Under the pieces are notes generated by a model, which was not told where the DNA came from, made no database searches, and saw only the letters and a list, made by a program, of their open reading frames with translations. Source: Pseudomonas sp. B6002 (GTDB lineage: Bacteria; Pseudomonadota; Gammaproteobacteria; Pseudomonadales; Pseudomonadaceae). From it: a stretch of DNA of 64,000 bases. The stretch lies in the NCBI RefSeq assembly GCF_013385985.1, contig NZ_JACAOY010000023.1, positions 62,001 through 126,000 of the forward strand, written 5' to 3'. Position numbers and translations under genes: made by a program. Of the stretch, positions 50,031-58,954 are shown piece after piece. Positions within the stretch are counted from its first letter, which is position 1; each line of letters begins with the position of its first letter.

Positions 50031-52097
50031 TCATGCGTCCGGTACGGCCTGGAACGGGGCTTCTTTATCCGTGCGTTCCTTGTTGCCCCAGGCGGCGACG
50101 CCGACCTTGAGCGCATAGAACAGGATGCTGAATACCACGAACAGGAACAGCGCCGTCAGCGTTGCGTTGGTGTAGGCGTTCCAGATCACGTGCTGCATCT
50201 GGTCGACACTTTTGGCCGGGGCCAGGATCTGGCCGTTGGCCAGGGCATCACTGTATTTCTTGGCCAGCGACAGGAAGCCGATCGCCGGGTTGGCGTCGAA
50301 CAGCTTGATGAAGCCTGCGGTGGTGGTGCAGATCAGCAGCCACACGGCCGGCAGCATGGTCACCCAGATGTAGCGCTGGCGTTTCATTTTGATCAGCACA
50401 ACCGTGGCGAGCATCAGCGCGATACCGGCGAGCATCTGGTTGGAGATACCGAACAGCGGCCACAAGGTGTTGATACCGCCCAGTGGGTCGATCACGCCTT
50501 GGTACAGCAGGTAACCCCACATCGCCACGCAACCTGCGGTCGCGATCAGGTTGGCCGTCCACGACTCGGTACGCTTGAGCGACGGCACGAAGGAGCCGAG
50601 CAGGTCCTGCAGCATGAAGCGCCCGGCACGGGTGCCGGCGTCAACCGCGGTCAGGATGAACAGCGCTTCGAACAGGATCGCAAAGTGGTACCAGAACGCC
50701 ATGGTGTTTTCACCCGGCAGCACACTGTGCAGGATCTGCGCGATCCCCACCGCCAACGTCGGTGCACCACCGGCACGGGCCAGGATGGTGGTTTCGCCGA
50801 TGTCATGGGCCACAGCGGTCAGCGCCTCAGGCGTAATCGCAAAGCCCCAGCTGCTGACGGTTTGCGCCACGGCCACCACGTCACCACCGACCACGGCGGC
50901 CGGGCTGTTCATGGCGAAGTACACGCCCGGCTCGATCACCGAGGCAGCGACCATGGCCATGATGGCCACGAACGATTCCATCAGCATCGCGCCGTAACCG
51001 ATGTAGCGTGCGTTGGTTTCGTTATCCAACAGCTTGGGCGTGGTGCCCGAGGAGATCAGCGCGTGGAAACCCGAGACCGCGCCACAGGCGATGGTGATGA
51101 ACAGGAACGGGAACAGGCCGCCTTTCCACACCGGGCCGGTGCCATCGATGAATTGGGTCAGGGCCGGCATTTTCAGCTCTGGCATGGTGACCAGGATGCC
51201 GATCGCCAGGGCGATGATGGTGCCGATTTTGAGGAAGGTGGAGAGGTAGTCACGCGGTGCCAGGATCAGCCACACCGGCAGTACCGCAGCGACGAAACCG
51301 TAGCCGATCAACATCCAGGTGATCTGGATCCCGCTGAAGGTGAAGGCCTTGGCCCACACCGGGTCGGCTGCAATCTGCCCGCCCAGCCAGATCGAACCCA
51401 GCAGCAACAACACGCCGATGATCGAGATCTCGCCGATGCGGCCCGGGCGGATGTAGCGCATGTACACGCCCATGAACATCGCGATCGGGATGGTCGCCAT
51501 CACGGTGAAGATGCCCCATGGGCTCTCCGCCAGGGCCTTGACCACGATCAGCGCCAGCACCGCGAGGATGATGATCATGATCAGGAAGCAGCCGAACAGC
51601 GCGATGGTCCCCGGGATACGCCCCATTTCTTCGCGGACCATGTCCCCCAGGGAACGGCCGTTGCGACGGGTGGACAGGAACAGGACCATGAAGTCCTGCA
51701 CCGCACCGGCCAGCACCACGCCGGCAATCAGCCAGAGCGTGCCGGGCAGGTAGCCCATTTGCGCCGCCAGCACCGGGCCGACCAACGGGCCTGCACCGGC
51801 AATCGCCGCAAAGTGGTGACCGAAAAGGATGTGTTTGTTGGTCGGCACATAGTCCAGACCGTCATTGTTGAGCACTGCGGGGGTGGCCCGCCGTGGATCG
51901 AGTTGCATCACGTTATTCGCGATGAACAGGCTGTAGTAGCGGTATGCAACCAGGTAGATGGCCACAGCTGCGACCACAATCCACAAGGCGTTGATCGCCT
52001 CGCCGCGGCGCAAGGCCACTACGCCCAGGGCGCACGCTCCTACGATTGCCAGCACCAGCCAGGGTAGGTGGCGTAGCAGGCTATTATTATTTTTCAT
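50031..52097 (-). CDS. cstA: CstA/BtsT-type pyruvate/peptide transporter
   Basis: Inner-membrane carrier of 688 residues with about 16-18 hydrophobic segments. The ATG giving MKNNNSLLRHLPWLVLAIVG is chosen at the start of the first helix; the upstream frame is not protein-like. Typical blocks: FGHHFAAIAGAGPLVGPVLA, LAGAVQDFMVLFLSTRRNGR, FHALISSGTTPKLLDNETNA and LWPLFGISNQMLAGIALMLA. CstA imports peptides or pyruvate and BtsT pyruvate; the YjiX partner and CobW neighbour favour a BtsT-like role. Substrate unproven. Confidence 0.95.
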   Translation of the reverse strand: MKNNNSLLRHLPWLVLAIVGACALGVVALRRGEAINALWIVVAAVAIYLVAYRYYSLFIANNVMQLDPRRATPAVLNNDGLDYVPTNKHILFGHHFAAIAGAGPLVGPVLAAQMGYLPGTLWLIAGVVLAGAVQDFMVLFLSTRRNGRSLGDMVREEMGRIPGTIALFGCFLIMIIILAVLALIVVKALAESPWGIFTVMATIPIAMFMGVYMRYIRPGRIGEISIIGVLLLLGSIWLGGQIAADPVWAKAFTFSGIQITWMLIGYGFVAAVLPVWLILAPRDYLSTFLKIGTIIALAIGILVTMPELKMPALTQFIDGTGPVWKGGLFPFLFITIACGAVSGFHALISSGTTPKLLDNETNARYIGYGAMLMESFVAIMAMVAASVIEPGVYFAMNSPAAVVGGDVVAVAQTVSSWGFAITPEALTAVAHDIGETTILARAGGAPTLAVGIAQILHSVLPGENTMAFWYHFAILFEALFILTAVDAGTRAGRFMLQDLLGSFVPSLKRTESWTANLIATAGCVAMWGYLLYQGVIDPLGGINTLWPLFGISNQMLAGIALMLATVVLIKMKRQRYIWVTMLPAVWLLICTTTAGFIKLFDANPAIGFLSLAKKYSDALANGQILAPAKSVDQMQHVIWNAYTNATLTALFLFVVFSILFYALKVGVAAWGNKERTDKEAPFQAVPDA

Positions 52098-52271
52098 TTT
52101 TATATTCCAGCCAGGGTGGACAGAAAGGACAGCCATCCCGAGTTTAGCGCTGTTGGCTTCAAAGACCACCCCCCTACGTTGGTCTAGAGCCTTGCCATGG
52201 CAAAAAAAGCAGAAATAAAAGCCGGGTGATGGCGCAAGGCTACAATCCTTCTATTCACAGAGGGTTTAACC

Positions 52272-52640
52272 ATGACCGAGCAACCGTCTGACCGCCGCCG
52301 TTTTCGACGAATCGCCTTTGATGCCAGGACAACCATTGCCCAGGACAGCTGGAATTGGCCGGTGAAATTGGTGGATTTGTCGTTGCGCGGGTTGCTGGTG
52401 GAGCGCCCTGACGACTGGCGGGGCAATGGCAAGCGCCTGTTTGACGTGGATATCCGCCTGGACCCACAGGCGCATATCAGGATGCAGGTGAAGCTGGCCC
52501 ATGACGATCACGGGCAACTGGGTTTTGTGTGCGAGCACATTGACCTGGATTCGATCAGCCACCTGAAGCGGCTGATCGAGCTGAACCTGGGCGATGAGGA
52601 TGAGCTGCACCGCGAACTGGGTGCATTGCTCGAAATTTAG
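52272..52640 (+). CDS. PilZ domain protein
   Basis: 122-residue single-domain c-di-GMP receptor. The RxxxR motif in DRRRFRRIAFD and the DxSxxG motif in VDLSLRGLLVE (D-L-S-L-R-G) are intact, so ligand binding is expected. Its output partner is unknown. It is divergent from cstA. MorA, a c-di-GMP enzyme, is about 7 kb away but not in the same operon. Confidence 0.93.
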   Translation: MTEQPSDRRRFRRIAFDARTTIAQDSWNWPVKLVDLSLRGLLVERPDDWRGNGKRLFDVDIRLDPQAHIRMQVKLAHDDHGQLGFVCEHIDLDSISHLKRLIELNLGDEDELHRELGALLEI

Positions 52641-52643
52641 CCG

Positions 52644-53369
52644 TCAGGGAAACGCCGTACGTGCGGGGAAGTCGCCTTCCGACTCCCAGAAGCCGGCTTT
52701 CTGAGTCGACGCGGCCTGCCACAGGCCGTCGGCAAAACGGTAGGTGGTGTAACGGGTGACGAAGTCTTCGTCGCCGTCACCGTCCATGAAGGACGACACT
52801 TGCAGCAATTCATCCGCCCCGCCAACGGCTGGCGTGGCAGCCTGCCAGGCGGCCTTGCCGGTCTGGGCCAGGGTCAATGGTTTGATCTTGCCATCGGTGC
52901 CTTTGCAGTCCATCGGCTTGAGGTGGTGTTTGGCGGGCATCAACAGTTGGGTGGCCGGGCCACTGTAGCTGCCCATCGGTGCGGTCTGGTCGATGACCAG
53001 GAAATACACCGTCTCCGGCAGGCCTTTGAGCGGCGCCTTTTTAACCTCGGCCAGCGGGTAGCCGAGGTCTTCGTGGGCGATCACGTCACCGGAGGCTGAC
53101 ACTAACCGCACCTGGGCTTCCAGCAGCGGGTTTTCCACCAGGTCGCCAGGCTCGTCAAACGAGTCCTCGTCCAGGCCATTGCCCCAACTGTCCTTGTGCA
53201 ACTGAGCGCTGATGCGCTGGTCTTCGAGCACCTGCAGGACACTGCCGTCATCCGTTGCCAGCTTTTGCGCCAGACGGTAACCCGCCGGCAACTCGGCCCA
53301 CGCCAAAGCAGGCAGCCCGGCCAAGGCGACAAACAGGGCGACTGCGCCCCAGCATTTCGAACGTTGCAT
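52644..53369 (-). CDS. Periplasmic protein of unknown function downstream of radA
   Basis: 241 residues with a signal peptide (MQRSKCWGAVALFVALAGLP, ending ALAWA). The ATG is chosen for an AGGGAT ribosome site; another ATG lies 9 bases upstream. The mature protein reads LPAGYRLAQKLATDDGSVLQ, VIDQTAPMGSYSGPATQLLM and SSFMDGDGDEDFVTRYTTYR; the last has a calcium-loop-like DGDGDED run. It starts 16 bases after the radA stop, so it is probably co-transcribed, a pairing I know from Pseudomonas genomes. Function unknown. Confidence 0.75.
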   Translation of the reverse strand: MQRSKCWGAVALFVALAGLPALAWAELPAGYRLAQKLATDDGSVLQVLEDQRISAQLHKDSWGNGLDEDSFDEPGDLVENPLLEAQVRLVSASGDVIAHEDLGYPLAEVKKAPLKGLPETVYFLVIDQTAPMGSYSGPATQLLMPAKHHLKPMDCKGTDGKIKPLTLAQTGKAAWQAATPAVGGADELLQVSSFMDGDGDEDFVTRYTTYRFADGLWQAASTQKAGFWESEGDFPARTAFP

Positions 53370-53385
53370 GGCATCCATCCCTGGT

Positions 53386-54753
53386 TTATTCAAAAAGTGC
53401 ATCCAACGCCTGCTCAAGGCGTGTGACAGCAATGATCTGCAAGCCCGGCGGCGACTCTTTCGGCGCATTACCCTTGGGCACGATTGCGCGTTTAAAGCCG
53501 TGCTTGGCCGCTTCTTTCAACCGTTCCTGACCGCTCGGCACGGGACGCACTTCACCCGACAGGCCGACCTCGCCGAACACCAGCAGGTCGTGAGGCAGCG
53601 GTTTATTGCGCAAGCTCGACATCACCGCTGCCATCAACGCCAGGTCGGATGCCGTTTCCAGCACCTTGACCCCGCCGACCACGTTGAGGAACACGTCCTG
53701 ATCGTGGGTCGGAATGCCGCCGTGGCGGTGTAGCACCGCGAGCAACATGGCCAGGCGGTTCTGATCCAGGCCAAGCGTCACTCGGCGCGGGTTGGCGAGG
53801 TGGCTGTCATCCACCAGGGCCTGCACTTCGACCAGCATCGGCCGGGTGCCTTCCCACGTCGCCATCACCACGCTGCCTGGGACTTCTTCCTGGGCACGGG
53901 TCAGAAAAATCGCGGACGGATTGGAGACTTCTTTCAAGCCCCGGTCGGTCATGGCAAACACGCCCAACTCGTTCACGGCACCAAAGCGGTTCTTCACCGC
54001 GCGCAACAGACGCAGGCGGCCATCGGACTCGCCTTCGAAATACAGAACGGTGTCGACCATATGCTCCAACACCCGTGGCCCGGCCAGCGCGCCCTCTTTG
54101 GTCACATGGCCCACCAGGAAGATCGCCGTGCCGCTCTGCTTGGCATAGCGCACCAGCAGCGCCGCACTTTCGCGCACCTGGGACACGCCGCCAGGTGCCG
54201 ATTGCAGTTGTTCGGTAAAAATGGTCTGGATCGAGTCGATCACCATCACCTTGGGCTTTTCGATACGCGCCGTGGCGATGATGCTTTCGATGCAGGTTTC
54301 GGTCATGACCCGCAACTGATCCTGGGGCAGCCCCAGGCGCCGCGCACGCATAGCCACTTGTTGCTGGGATTCTTCACCGGTGACGTACAGCGCCGGCATA
54401 CGGCTGGCAATGCTGCACAGGGTTTGCAGCAGGATGGTCGACTTGCCGATGCCCGGGTCGCCGCCGATCAGCACCACCGAGCCGTCCACCAGACCGCCGC
54501 CGAGCACCCGGTCCAGCTCACCGGAAGCGGTGGAGAAACGCGGGATTTCTTCGACGCTGACTTCGGCCAGGGTCTTGATCTGCGCCTGCTGCCCGGTCCA
54601 GCCGGCACGGCCAGTGGGAGCTGCGGCGCCGCCGCTTTCGATCATGGTTTCAGTCAGGGTGTTCCACGCACCGCACTCGGTGCACTGGCCGGCCCACTTG
54701 GGAAAGGTCGCGCCGCACTCCGTGCAGCCGTACATGCGCTTGGCCTTTGCCAT
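53386..54753 (-). CDS. radA: DNA repair protein RadA
   Basis: RecA-like helicase that processes branched recombination intermediates. The 455-residue product has a four-cysteine zinc finger (CTECGATFPKWAGQCTEC, residues 10-27), Walker A GGDPGIGKST, the RadA-specific KNRFG motif (AVKNRFGAVNELG) and a C-terminal Lon-protease-like domain (LMAAVMSSLRNKPLP, FGEVGLSGEVRPV) that is not proteolytic. Complete and typical. Confidence 0.97.
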   Translation of the reverse strand: MAKAKRMYGCTECGATFPKWAGQCTECGAWNTLTETMIESGGAAAPTGRAGWTGQQAQIKTLAEVSVEEIPRFSTASGELDRVLGGGLVDGSVVLIGGDPGIGKSTILLQTLCSIASRMPALYVTGEESQQQVAMRARRLGLPQDQLRVMTETCIESIIATARIEKPKVMVIDSIQTIFTEQLQSAPGGVSQVRESAALLVRYAKQSGTAIFLVGHVTKEGALAGPRVLEHMVDTVLYFEGESDGRLRLLRAVKNRFGAVNELGVFAMTDRGLKEVSNPSAIFLTRAQEEVPGSVVMATWEGTRPMLVEVQALVDDSHLANPRRVTLGLDQNRLAMLLAVLHRHGGIPTHDQDVFLNVVGGVKVLETASDLALMAAVMSSLRNKPLPHDLLVFGEVGLSGEVRPVPSGQERLKEAAKHGFKRAIVPKGNAPKESPPGLQIIAVTRLEQALDALFE

Positions 54754-54788
54754 TTGAGAACCTCCAACCGAAAAACCGCGATGATAGC

Positions 54789-55328
54789 TCAGCGCGGCGC
54801 CGAGGTCCGGATTTCACCACTGGCCAAGCGTGAAGCGCTGTTACCGATCGGGTCTTCGGCATTCAGGTCGGCGCCCTTGGCCTTGAGGGCATCGAGCAGC
54901 TCGACCCGCTTGAACAGCCCGGCGTACATGGCGGCGGTCTGCCCGGCACCATTACGCTGGTCGGGGTTGCAGTCGGTGGCCAGCAGGCGCTGGGCGATTT
55001 TCAGCTCACCCTTGAAGATCGCGCCCATCAGCGCAGTGTTGCCGCGTTTGTCCTGCACACAAGCGTCGGCGCCGGCGCTGAGCAAGCGCTCCACGAACGG
55101 ACCCTGGCCGTGGTAGGCGGCGAGGATCAGCGCGGTGTAGCCCTTGTCGTCCTGGGTATTTAGGCTGTAGCCGGACTCGATAAAGGTGTTGAGCATGTCG
55201 AGGTCGCCACGGCGGGCGGCGTCGAAGTAATAATCCTGCAGTTGTGCCTTGAGCTTCGCAGGGTCGGCGGGCTCGGCCCATGCGCCGAACGTCAGGCAAA
55301 CCAGCACGGCGCCCATCAAAATTCGCAT
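54789..55328 (-). CDS. ankB: Ankyrin-repeat periplasmic protein AnkB-like
   Basis: 179 residues with a signal peptide (MRILMGAVLVCLTFGAWA); GGAGGAAGTG immediately upstream fixes the start. About four ankyrin repeats follow: DLDMLNTFIESGYSLNTQDD, KGYTALILAAYHGQGPFVER, RGNTALMGAIFKGELKIAQR and AGQTAAMYAGLFKRVELLDA. In P. aeruginosa AnkB is needed for full activity of catalase KatB, and here ankB also lies directly downstream of katB, with a REP doublet between them. Confidence 0.92.
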   Translation of the reverse strand: MRILMGAVLVCLTFGAWAEPADPAKLKAQLQDYYFDAARRGDLDMLNTFIESGYSLNTQDDKGYTALILAAYHGQGPFVERLLSAGADACVQDKRGNTALMGAIFKGELKIAQRLLATDCNPDQRNGAGQTAAMYAGLFKRVELLDALKAKGADLNAEDPIGNSASRLASGEIRTSAPR

Positions 55329-55354
55329 AACACTTCCTCCGTAAACGCGCCCTT

Positions 55355-55437
55355 TGTAGGAGCCGGCTTGCCGGCGATGGCGTCCTTGAGCCGACGCAAA
55401 CTTCAAGGGCCTAATCGCCGGCAAGCCGGCTCCTACA
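55355..55437. repeat. REP doublet between katB and ankB
   Basis: Arms TGTAGGAGCCGGCTTGCCGG and its complement, separated by about 40 bases, inserted in the katB-ankB operon. Confidence 0.9.
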
Positions 55438-55448
55438 GGGGTGTGGGG

Positions 55449-56990
55449 TTAGTCGGTGAGTTTTTCGGCCAGCGCTTTCACGCGTGCCAGGTCGCCCTTG
55501 GCCACTTTGGTCACGCCGGTGCCGTACTCCGGGTCCGCCTTGTAGAGGAACGACAGGATGATGTGCTTGCTCTCGTCATCGGTGGTGGCCAACGAGCCGC
55601 CGAAGTTGTCGATCAAGTCCTGACGCTCTTTCTTGCTGTAGCTGCGATACAGATCACCGGCCTGCTTGAAGTTCTGCTCACGCTGGATCTTCGCCTGCTG
55701 GGTGCTGCCCGACAGTGCCAGCTGGCTGTAGCGTGCGGTTTGCGGTTCTTCCCGCGGTTCCAGGCGACTTGGCTGGTAGTTCACGCCGCTGGTGGTCTTG
55801 CCAATGTTCATCGCGCCATCCTGGTTACCGTTGTTGACGGTCACCCGGGGAGCGTTGATCGGCAGTTGCAGGGCGTTCGGGCCCAGGCGGTACATCTGGG
55901 TGTCGGCGTAGGAAAAGACCCGACCTTGCAGCAGGCGGTCTTCCGACGGCTCGATACCCGGCACCAGGTTCGCCGGGGCCATGGCGACTTGCTCGGTTTC
56001 CTGGAAGACGTTCGCCGGGTTACGGTTCAGGACCATTTGCCCCACTTTACGCTCGGGCACATTCGGCCAGATCTTGGTGGCGTCCAAGGGGTCGAAGTCG
56101 AACTTGGCCAGGTCTTCAGGCTTGAGGACTTGCACATACAAGTCCCACTTGGGGAAGTCGCCCTTGTTGATATGGGTGACCAAGTCATGGGTCATATGGC
56201 TGTAGTCACGCCCCTGCACGTCGATAACTTGTTTGGGGTCGAGGTTCTTTATGCCTTGCAGGCTCTTCCAGTGGAATTTGACGTAGTGCACTTCCCCCTT
56301 GGCGTTGATCAACTTGTAGGCATGTACGCCATTGCCATCCATTTCCCGATAACTCGCTGGCGTGCCAGAGTCGGAATACAACTCGGTGAGGGTGCGCGTG
56401 GCTTCCGGAACATGGGAGAAGAAGTCAAAACGGCGAGAGTCGTCATCCAGGTTAGTGCGCGGGTCGGGCTTGAAGGCGTGGACCATGTCCGGGAACTTGA
56501 TGGCGTCGCGGATAAAGAAGGTCGGGAAGTTATTGCCTACCAAGTCCCAATTGCCTTCGGCGGTATAGAACTTGGTGGCAAAGCCGCGTGGGTCACGCAA
56601 GGTTTCCGGCGAATGGTTGCCGTGGACCACCGCCGAGAAGCGCACGAACACCGGGGTGGCTTCGCCAGCGGCGAACACCTTGGCCTTGGTCAGGTCGCTG
56701 AGCGAGTCGGTGACAGTGAAGGTGCCGTGGGCGCCGGTGCCACGGGCATGCACCACACGCTCCGGGATGCGCTCGCGGTCAAAACGCTGCAGTTTCTGGA
56801 TCAGTTGCACATCTTGCAGCAGCACCGGGCCATTGGCGCCGGCCGTCTGCGAGTTCTGGTTGTCACCGACCGCCGCGCCGTTATCGCGGGTCAGGTTGGC
56901 GGCCTGCACGGAGAGGGACAGCAGGCTGGCGGTGGCCAATGCCAGCGCGACTCGCGCTGAAACAAGCCTGCGACTCATAGGGGTTTTCAT
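55449..56990 (-). CDS. katB: Catalase KatB, exported
   Basis: Clade-type monofunctional heme catalase of 513 residues with an N-terminal signal peptide (MSRRLVSARVALALATASLL, ending SVQAA). The active-site block RIPERVVHARGTGAHGTF has the essential histidine. An asparagine lies within WDLVGNNFPTFFIRDAIKF, and the heme-ligating tyrosine is in GRVFSYADTQMYRLG. Periplasmic location is inferred from the signal. Such katB genes are usually peroxide-induced through OxyR, but I could not identify the site in the upstream region. Confidence 0.95.
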   Translation of the reverse strand: MKTPMSRRLVSARVALALATASLLSLSVQAANLTRDNGAAVGDNQNSQTAGANGPVLLQDVQLIQKLQRFDRERIPERVVHARGTGAHGTFTVTDSLSDLTKAKVFAAGEATPVFVRFSAVVHGNHSPETLRDPRGFATKFYTAEGNWDLVGNNFPTFFIRDAIKFPDMVHAFKPDPRTNLDDDSRRFDFFSHVPEATRTLTELYSDSGTPASYREMDGNGVHAYKLINAKGEVHYVKFHWKSLQGIKNLDPKQVIDVQGRDYSHMTHDLVTHINKGDFPKWDLYVQVLKPEDLAKFDFDPLDATKIWPNVPERKVGQMVLNRNPANVFQETEQVAMAPANLVPGIEPSEDRLLQGRVFSYADTQMYRLGPNALQLPINAPRVTVNNGNQDGAMNIGKTTSGVNYQPSRLEPREEPQTARYSQLALSGSTQQAKIQREQNFKQAGDLYRSYSKKERQDLIDNFGGSLATTDDESKHIILSFLYKADPEYGTGVTKVAKGDLARVKALAEKLTD

Positions 56991-57277
56991 CGAGGTTTCC
57001 TCTGGTTTTTTTAATGCACATTCAGTTGTGCTTGCCAGAGGCTAGTGATCCGAGCGCCGGAAGATAAATAGAAAAGCCGTACCAACCCGATTAATAAAAT
57101 AAGGTGGTAACCCACTGAAATCACGGGTATTTCGCGCGCGATTGGTGGCACTTTGCAAACTATTTGCGATTTAATGTGTCGATAAAAACTAACAGTGTTA
57201 ACAGTTGTGTCGCGCAAGCCCTCTACGACTGAATTACACTGACTTCCACCCTTCTCATCTGTAACAAGGAATAACCT

Positions 57278-57694
57278 ATGGGCGTGATCAGTGAGTTCAA
57301 GGCCTTCGCGGTCAAAGGTAATGTGGTCGATATGGCCGTCGGTATTATCATCGGCGCCGCCTTCGGCAAAATTGTTTCCTCGTTTGTAGGGGACGTGGTG
57401 ATGCCACCTATCGGCCTGCTGATCGGCGGCGTGGACTTCGGCGATCTGGCCATCCAGCTCAAGGCGGCACAAGGCGGGGCTCCTGCCGTGGTGCTGGCTT
57501 ACGGCAAGTTCATCCAGAGCATCATCGATTTCGTGATCATCGCGTTTGCGATCTTCATGGGCGTGAAAGCCATCAACCGCCTCAAGCGCGAAGAAGCCGT
57601 GGCACCGACCCTGCCGCCGACTCCGACCAAAGAGGAAGAGCTGCTGACCGAGATTCGGGACCTGCTCAAGGCCCAGAACAATAAACCGCTTTAA
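57278..57694 (+). CDS. mscL: Large-conductance mechanosensitive channel MscL
   Basis: Inner-membrane safety valve opened by membrane tension during hypo-osmotic shock. The 138-residue product has [20 protein letters not shown], pore helix [20 protein letters not shown], a periplasmic loop, a second helix [20 protein letters not shown] and a cytoplasmic bundle [22 protein letters not shown] lies before the ATG. It is convergent with fpr. Confidence 0.97.
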   Translation: MGVISEFKAFAVKGNVVDMAVGIIIGAAFGKIVSSFVGDVVMPPIGLLIGGVDFGDLAIQLKAAQGGAPAVVLAYGKFIQSIIDFVIIAFAIFMGVKAINRLKREEAVAPTLPPTPTKEEELLTEIRDLLKAQNNKPL

Positions 57695-57701
57695 TCGGCG
57701 G

Positions 57702-57733
57702 AAAAAAGGCGCCTTTCTAGGCGCCTTTTTTTT
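57702..57733. terminator. Bidirectional terminator mscL / fpr
   Basis: AAAAAAGGCGCC / GGCGCCTTTTTTTT around TTTCTA: strong on both strands, between the convergent mscL and fpr genes. Confidence 0.94.
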
Positions 57734-58508
57734 ACCAGTAGTTTTCCACCGCCACCTGGCCGGGGCGTCGGCTCAGGCTCAGTTGCATGTCGCGCTGCTT
57801 GAGCAGTTGGCGGGTGTCGTCGACCATCTGCGGGTTGCCACAAATCAATACGCGGGAGTGCTCGGGGGTCAGCTCGACACCTGCGGCACGCTCCAACTCA
57901 CCATTCTCGATCAGCGTGGTAATGCGCCCATTCAACGCGCCCGGATGCTGCTCACGGGTGACAATCGGAATGTACGTGAGTTTGTGCGCGTACTCGGCCA
58001 GGTACTCACGCTCGCCCAGTTCCTTGATCAGTGACTGGTACGCCAATTCCTTGGCTTCCCGGGCGCTGTAAACCAGTACGATGCGTTCGAATTTTTCCCA
58101 CACTTCAAAGTCCTGCAGGATCGACAGAAAGGGCGCCACCCCGGTGCCGGTGCCCAGCAGCCACAAATCACGCCCATCGACAAAGCGGTTCAGAGTCAGG
58201 AAACCCGTGGCCTGGCGCTCCACCATCAAGGTATCGCCCACCTGCAAGCGACTCAGCTCGCTGGTGAATTCGCCGCCCGGAACGACGATGGAGAAGAAGT
58301 CCAGATGCTCATCAAACGGTGAAGACACCAGGGAATAAGCGCGCCACACGGTACTGCCATCGGCTTTGGTAACGCCCAGGCGTACGAACTGGCCCGCCGT
58401 GAACCGAAAGCCGGGGTCGCGGGTGGTGCGCAAGGTGAACAGACTAGGGGTCAGCGATTGCACATCGAGCAAGGTCTGGCGGGTGAATTTTTCAGCACTG
58501 GCCGTCAT
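57732..58508 (-). CDS. fpr: Ferredoxin/flavodoxin-NADP+ reductase Fpr
   Basis: FAD enzyme of 258 residues exchanging electrons between NADPH and ferredoxin or flavodoxin, with roles in oxidative-stress defence. The start MTASAEKFTRQTLLDVQSLT gives the standard length. FAD-binding RAYSLVSSP and FFSIVVPGGEFTSELSRL, NADP-binding LLGTGTGVAPFLSILQD, VYSAREAKEL and the C-terminal aromatic end VENYW are seen. In pseudomonads fpr sits beside finR, but here a LuxR gene is divergent from it. Confidence 0.95.
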   Translation of the reverse strand: MTASAEKFTRQTLLDVQSLTPSLFTLRTTRDPGFRFTAGQFVRLGVTKADGSTVWRAYSLVSSPFDEHLDFFSIVVPGGEFTSELSRLQVGDTLMVERQATGFLTLNRFVDGRDLWLLGTGTGVAPFLSILQDFEVWEKFERIVLVYSAREAKELAYQSLIKELGEREYLAEYAHKLTYIPIVTREQHPGALNGRITTLIENGELERAAGVELTPEHSRVLICGNPQMVDDTRQLLKQRDMQLSLSRRPGQVAVENYW

Positions 58509-58954
58509 GGGGAACTCCGTTTTGCACAGGCCCCTAGTGTCGCTCAAAACAACCCGTGCAAACACCGACGATTGGTACTGGCATTGTTGCGTTCAGGGTT
58601 TCTCCGGCCCTTTGAGTGGAATTGCGTTACGTTTTTGAAACAGTAATAGGCAAATAGTGCGAACTAATCATTTCGCTATTAGGAAGCTCGGAATAATTCG
58701 CTAGATGTCGCTGCACGCTTATTAGCTATCACTTTGGCACTAGTGATAAACCATTAAAACCAAAAGGTTTTTCTCGCAGACTGAATAATCCTTACCAAAA
58801 GCAGTGCGTTGTACAAGGCATAAATACCTAAAGCCAAGTTATCCATAACTTTTTTTTCACCAGCGTCAGTAGGCTATGTCCTACACTCATTTTCGTGCTG
58901 CTTTGGGGGATTAGGACGTACCCAAGTCACGGAGAAACCTATGGAGATTTACCC
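58509..58954. other. fpr / luxR divergent promoter region
   Basis: About 445 bases without a credible gene and notably A/T-rich for this genome. It includes a 22-base perfect dyad near 58727 (listed separately). I see no lux box matching the usual CTGT/ACAG-type consensus. Confidence 0.5.
58727..58748. promoter_or_regulatory. 22-base perfect dyad, possible operator
   Basis: The sequence is TATCACT, 8 bases (TTGGCACT), then AGTGATA: 7-base perfect arms in the gap upstream of the LuxR gene, about 205 bases before its start. The binding protein is unknown. Confidence 0.45.

Noticed and set aside
49800-52067. Plus-strand open frame of 755 codons opposite cstA
   Set aside because: Extremely His/Gln/Arg-rich translation typical of a G+C shadow; the opposite strand encodes a clear transporter.
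54789-55424. Longer N-terminus for the ankyrin protein
   Set aside because: The extra 32 codons run through a REP element; GGAGGAAG and a signal peptide set the later ATG.
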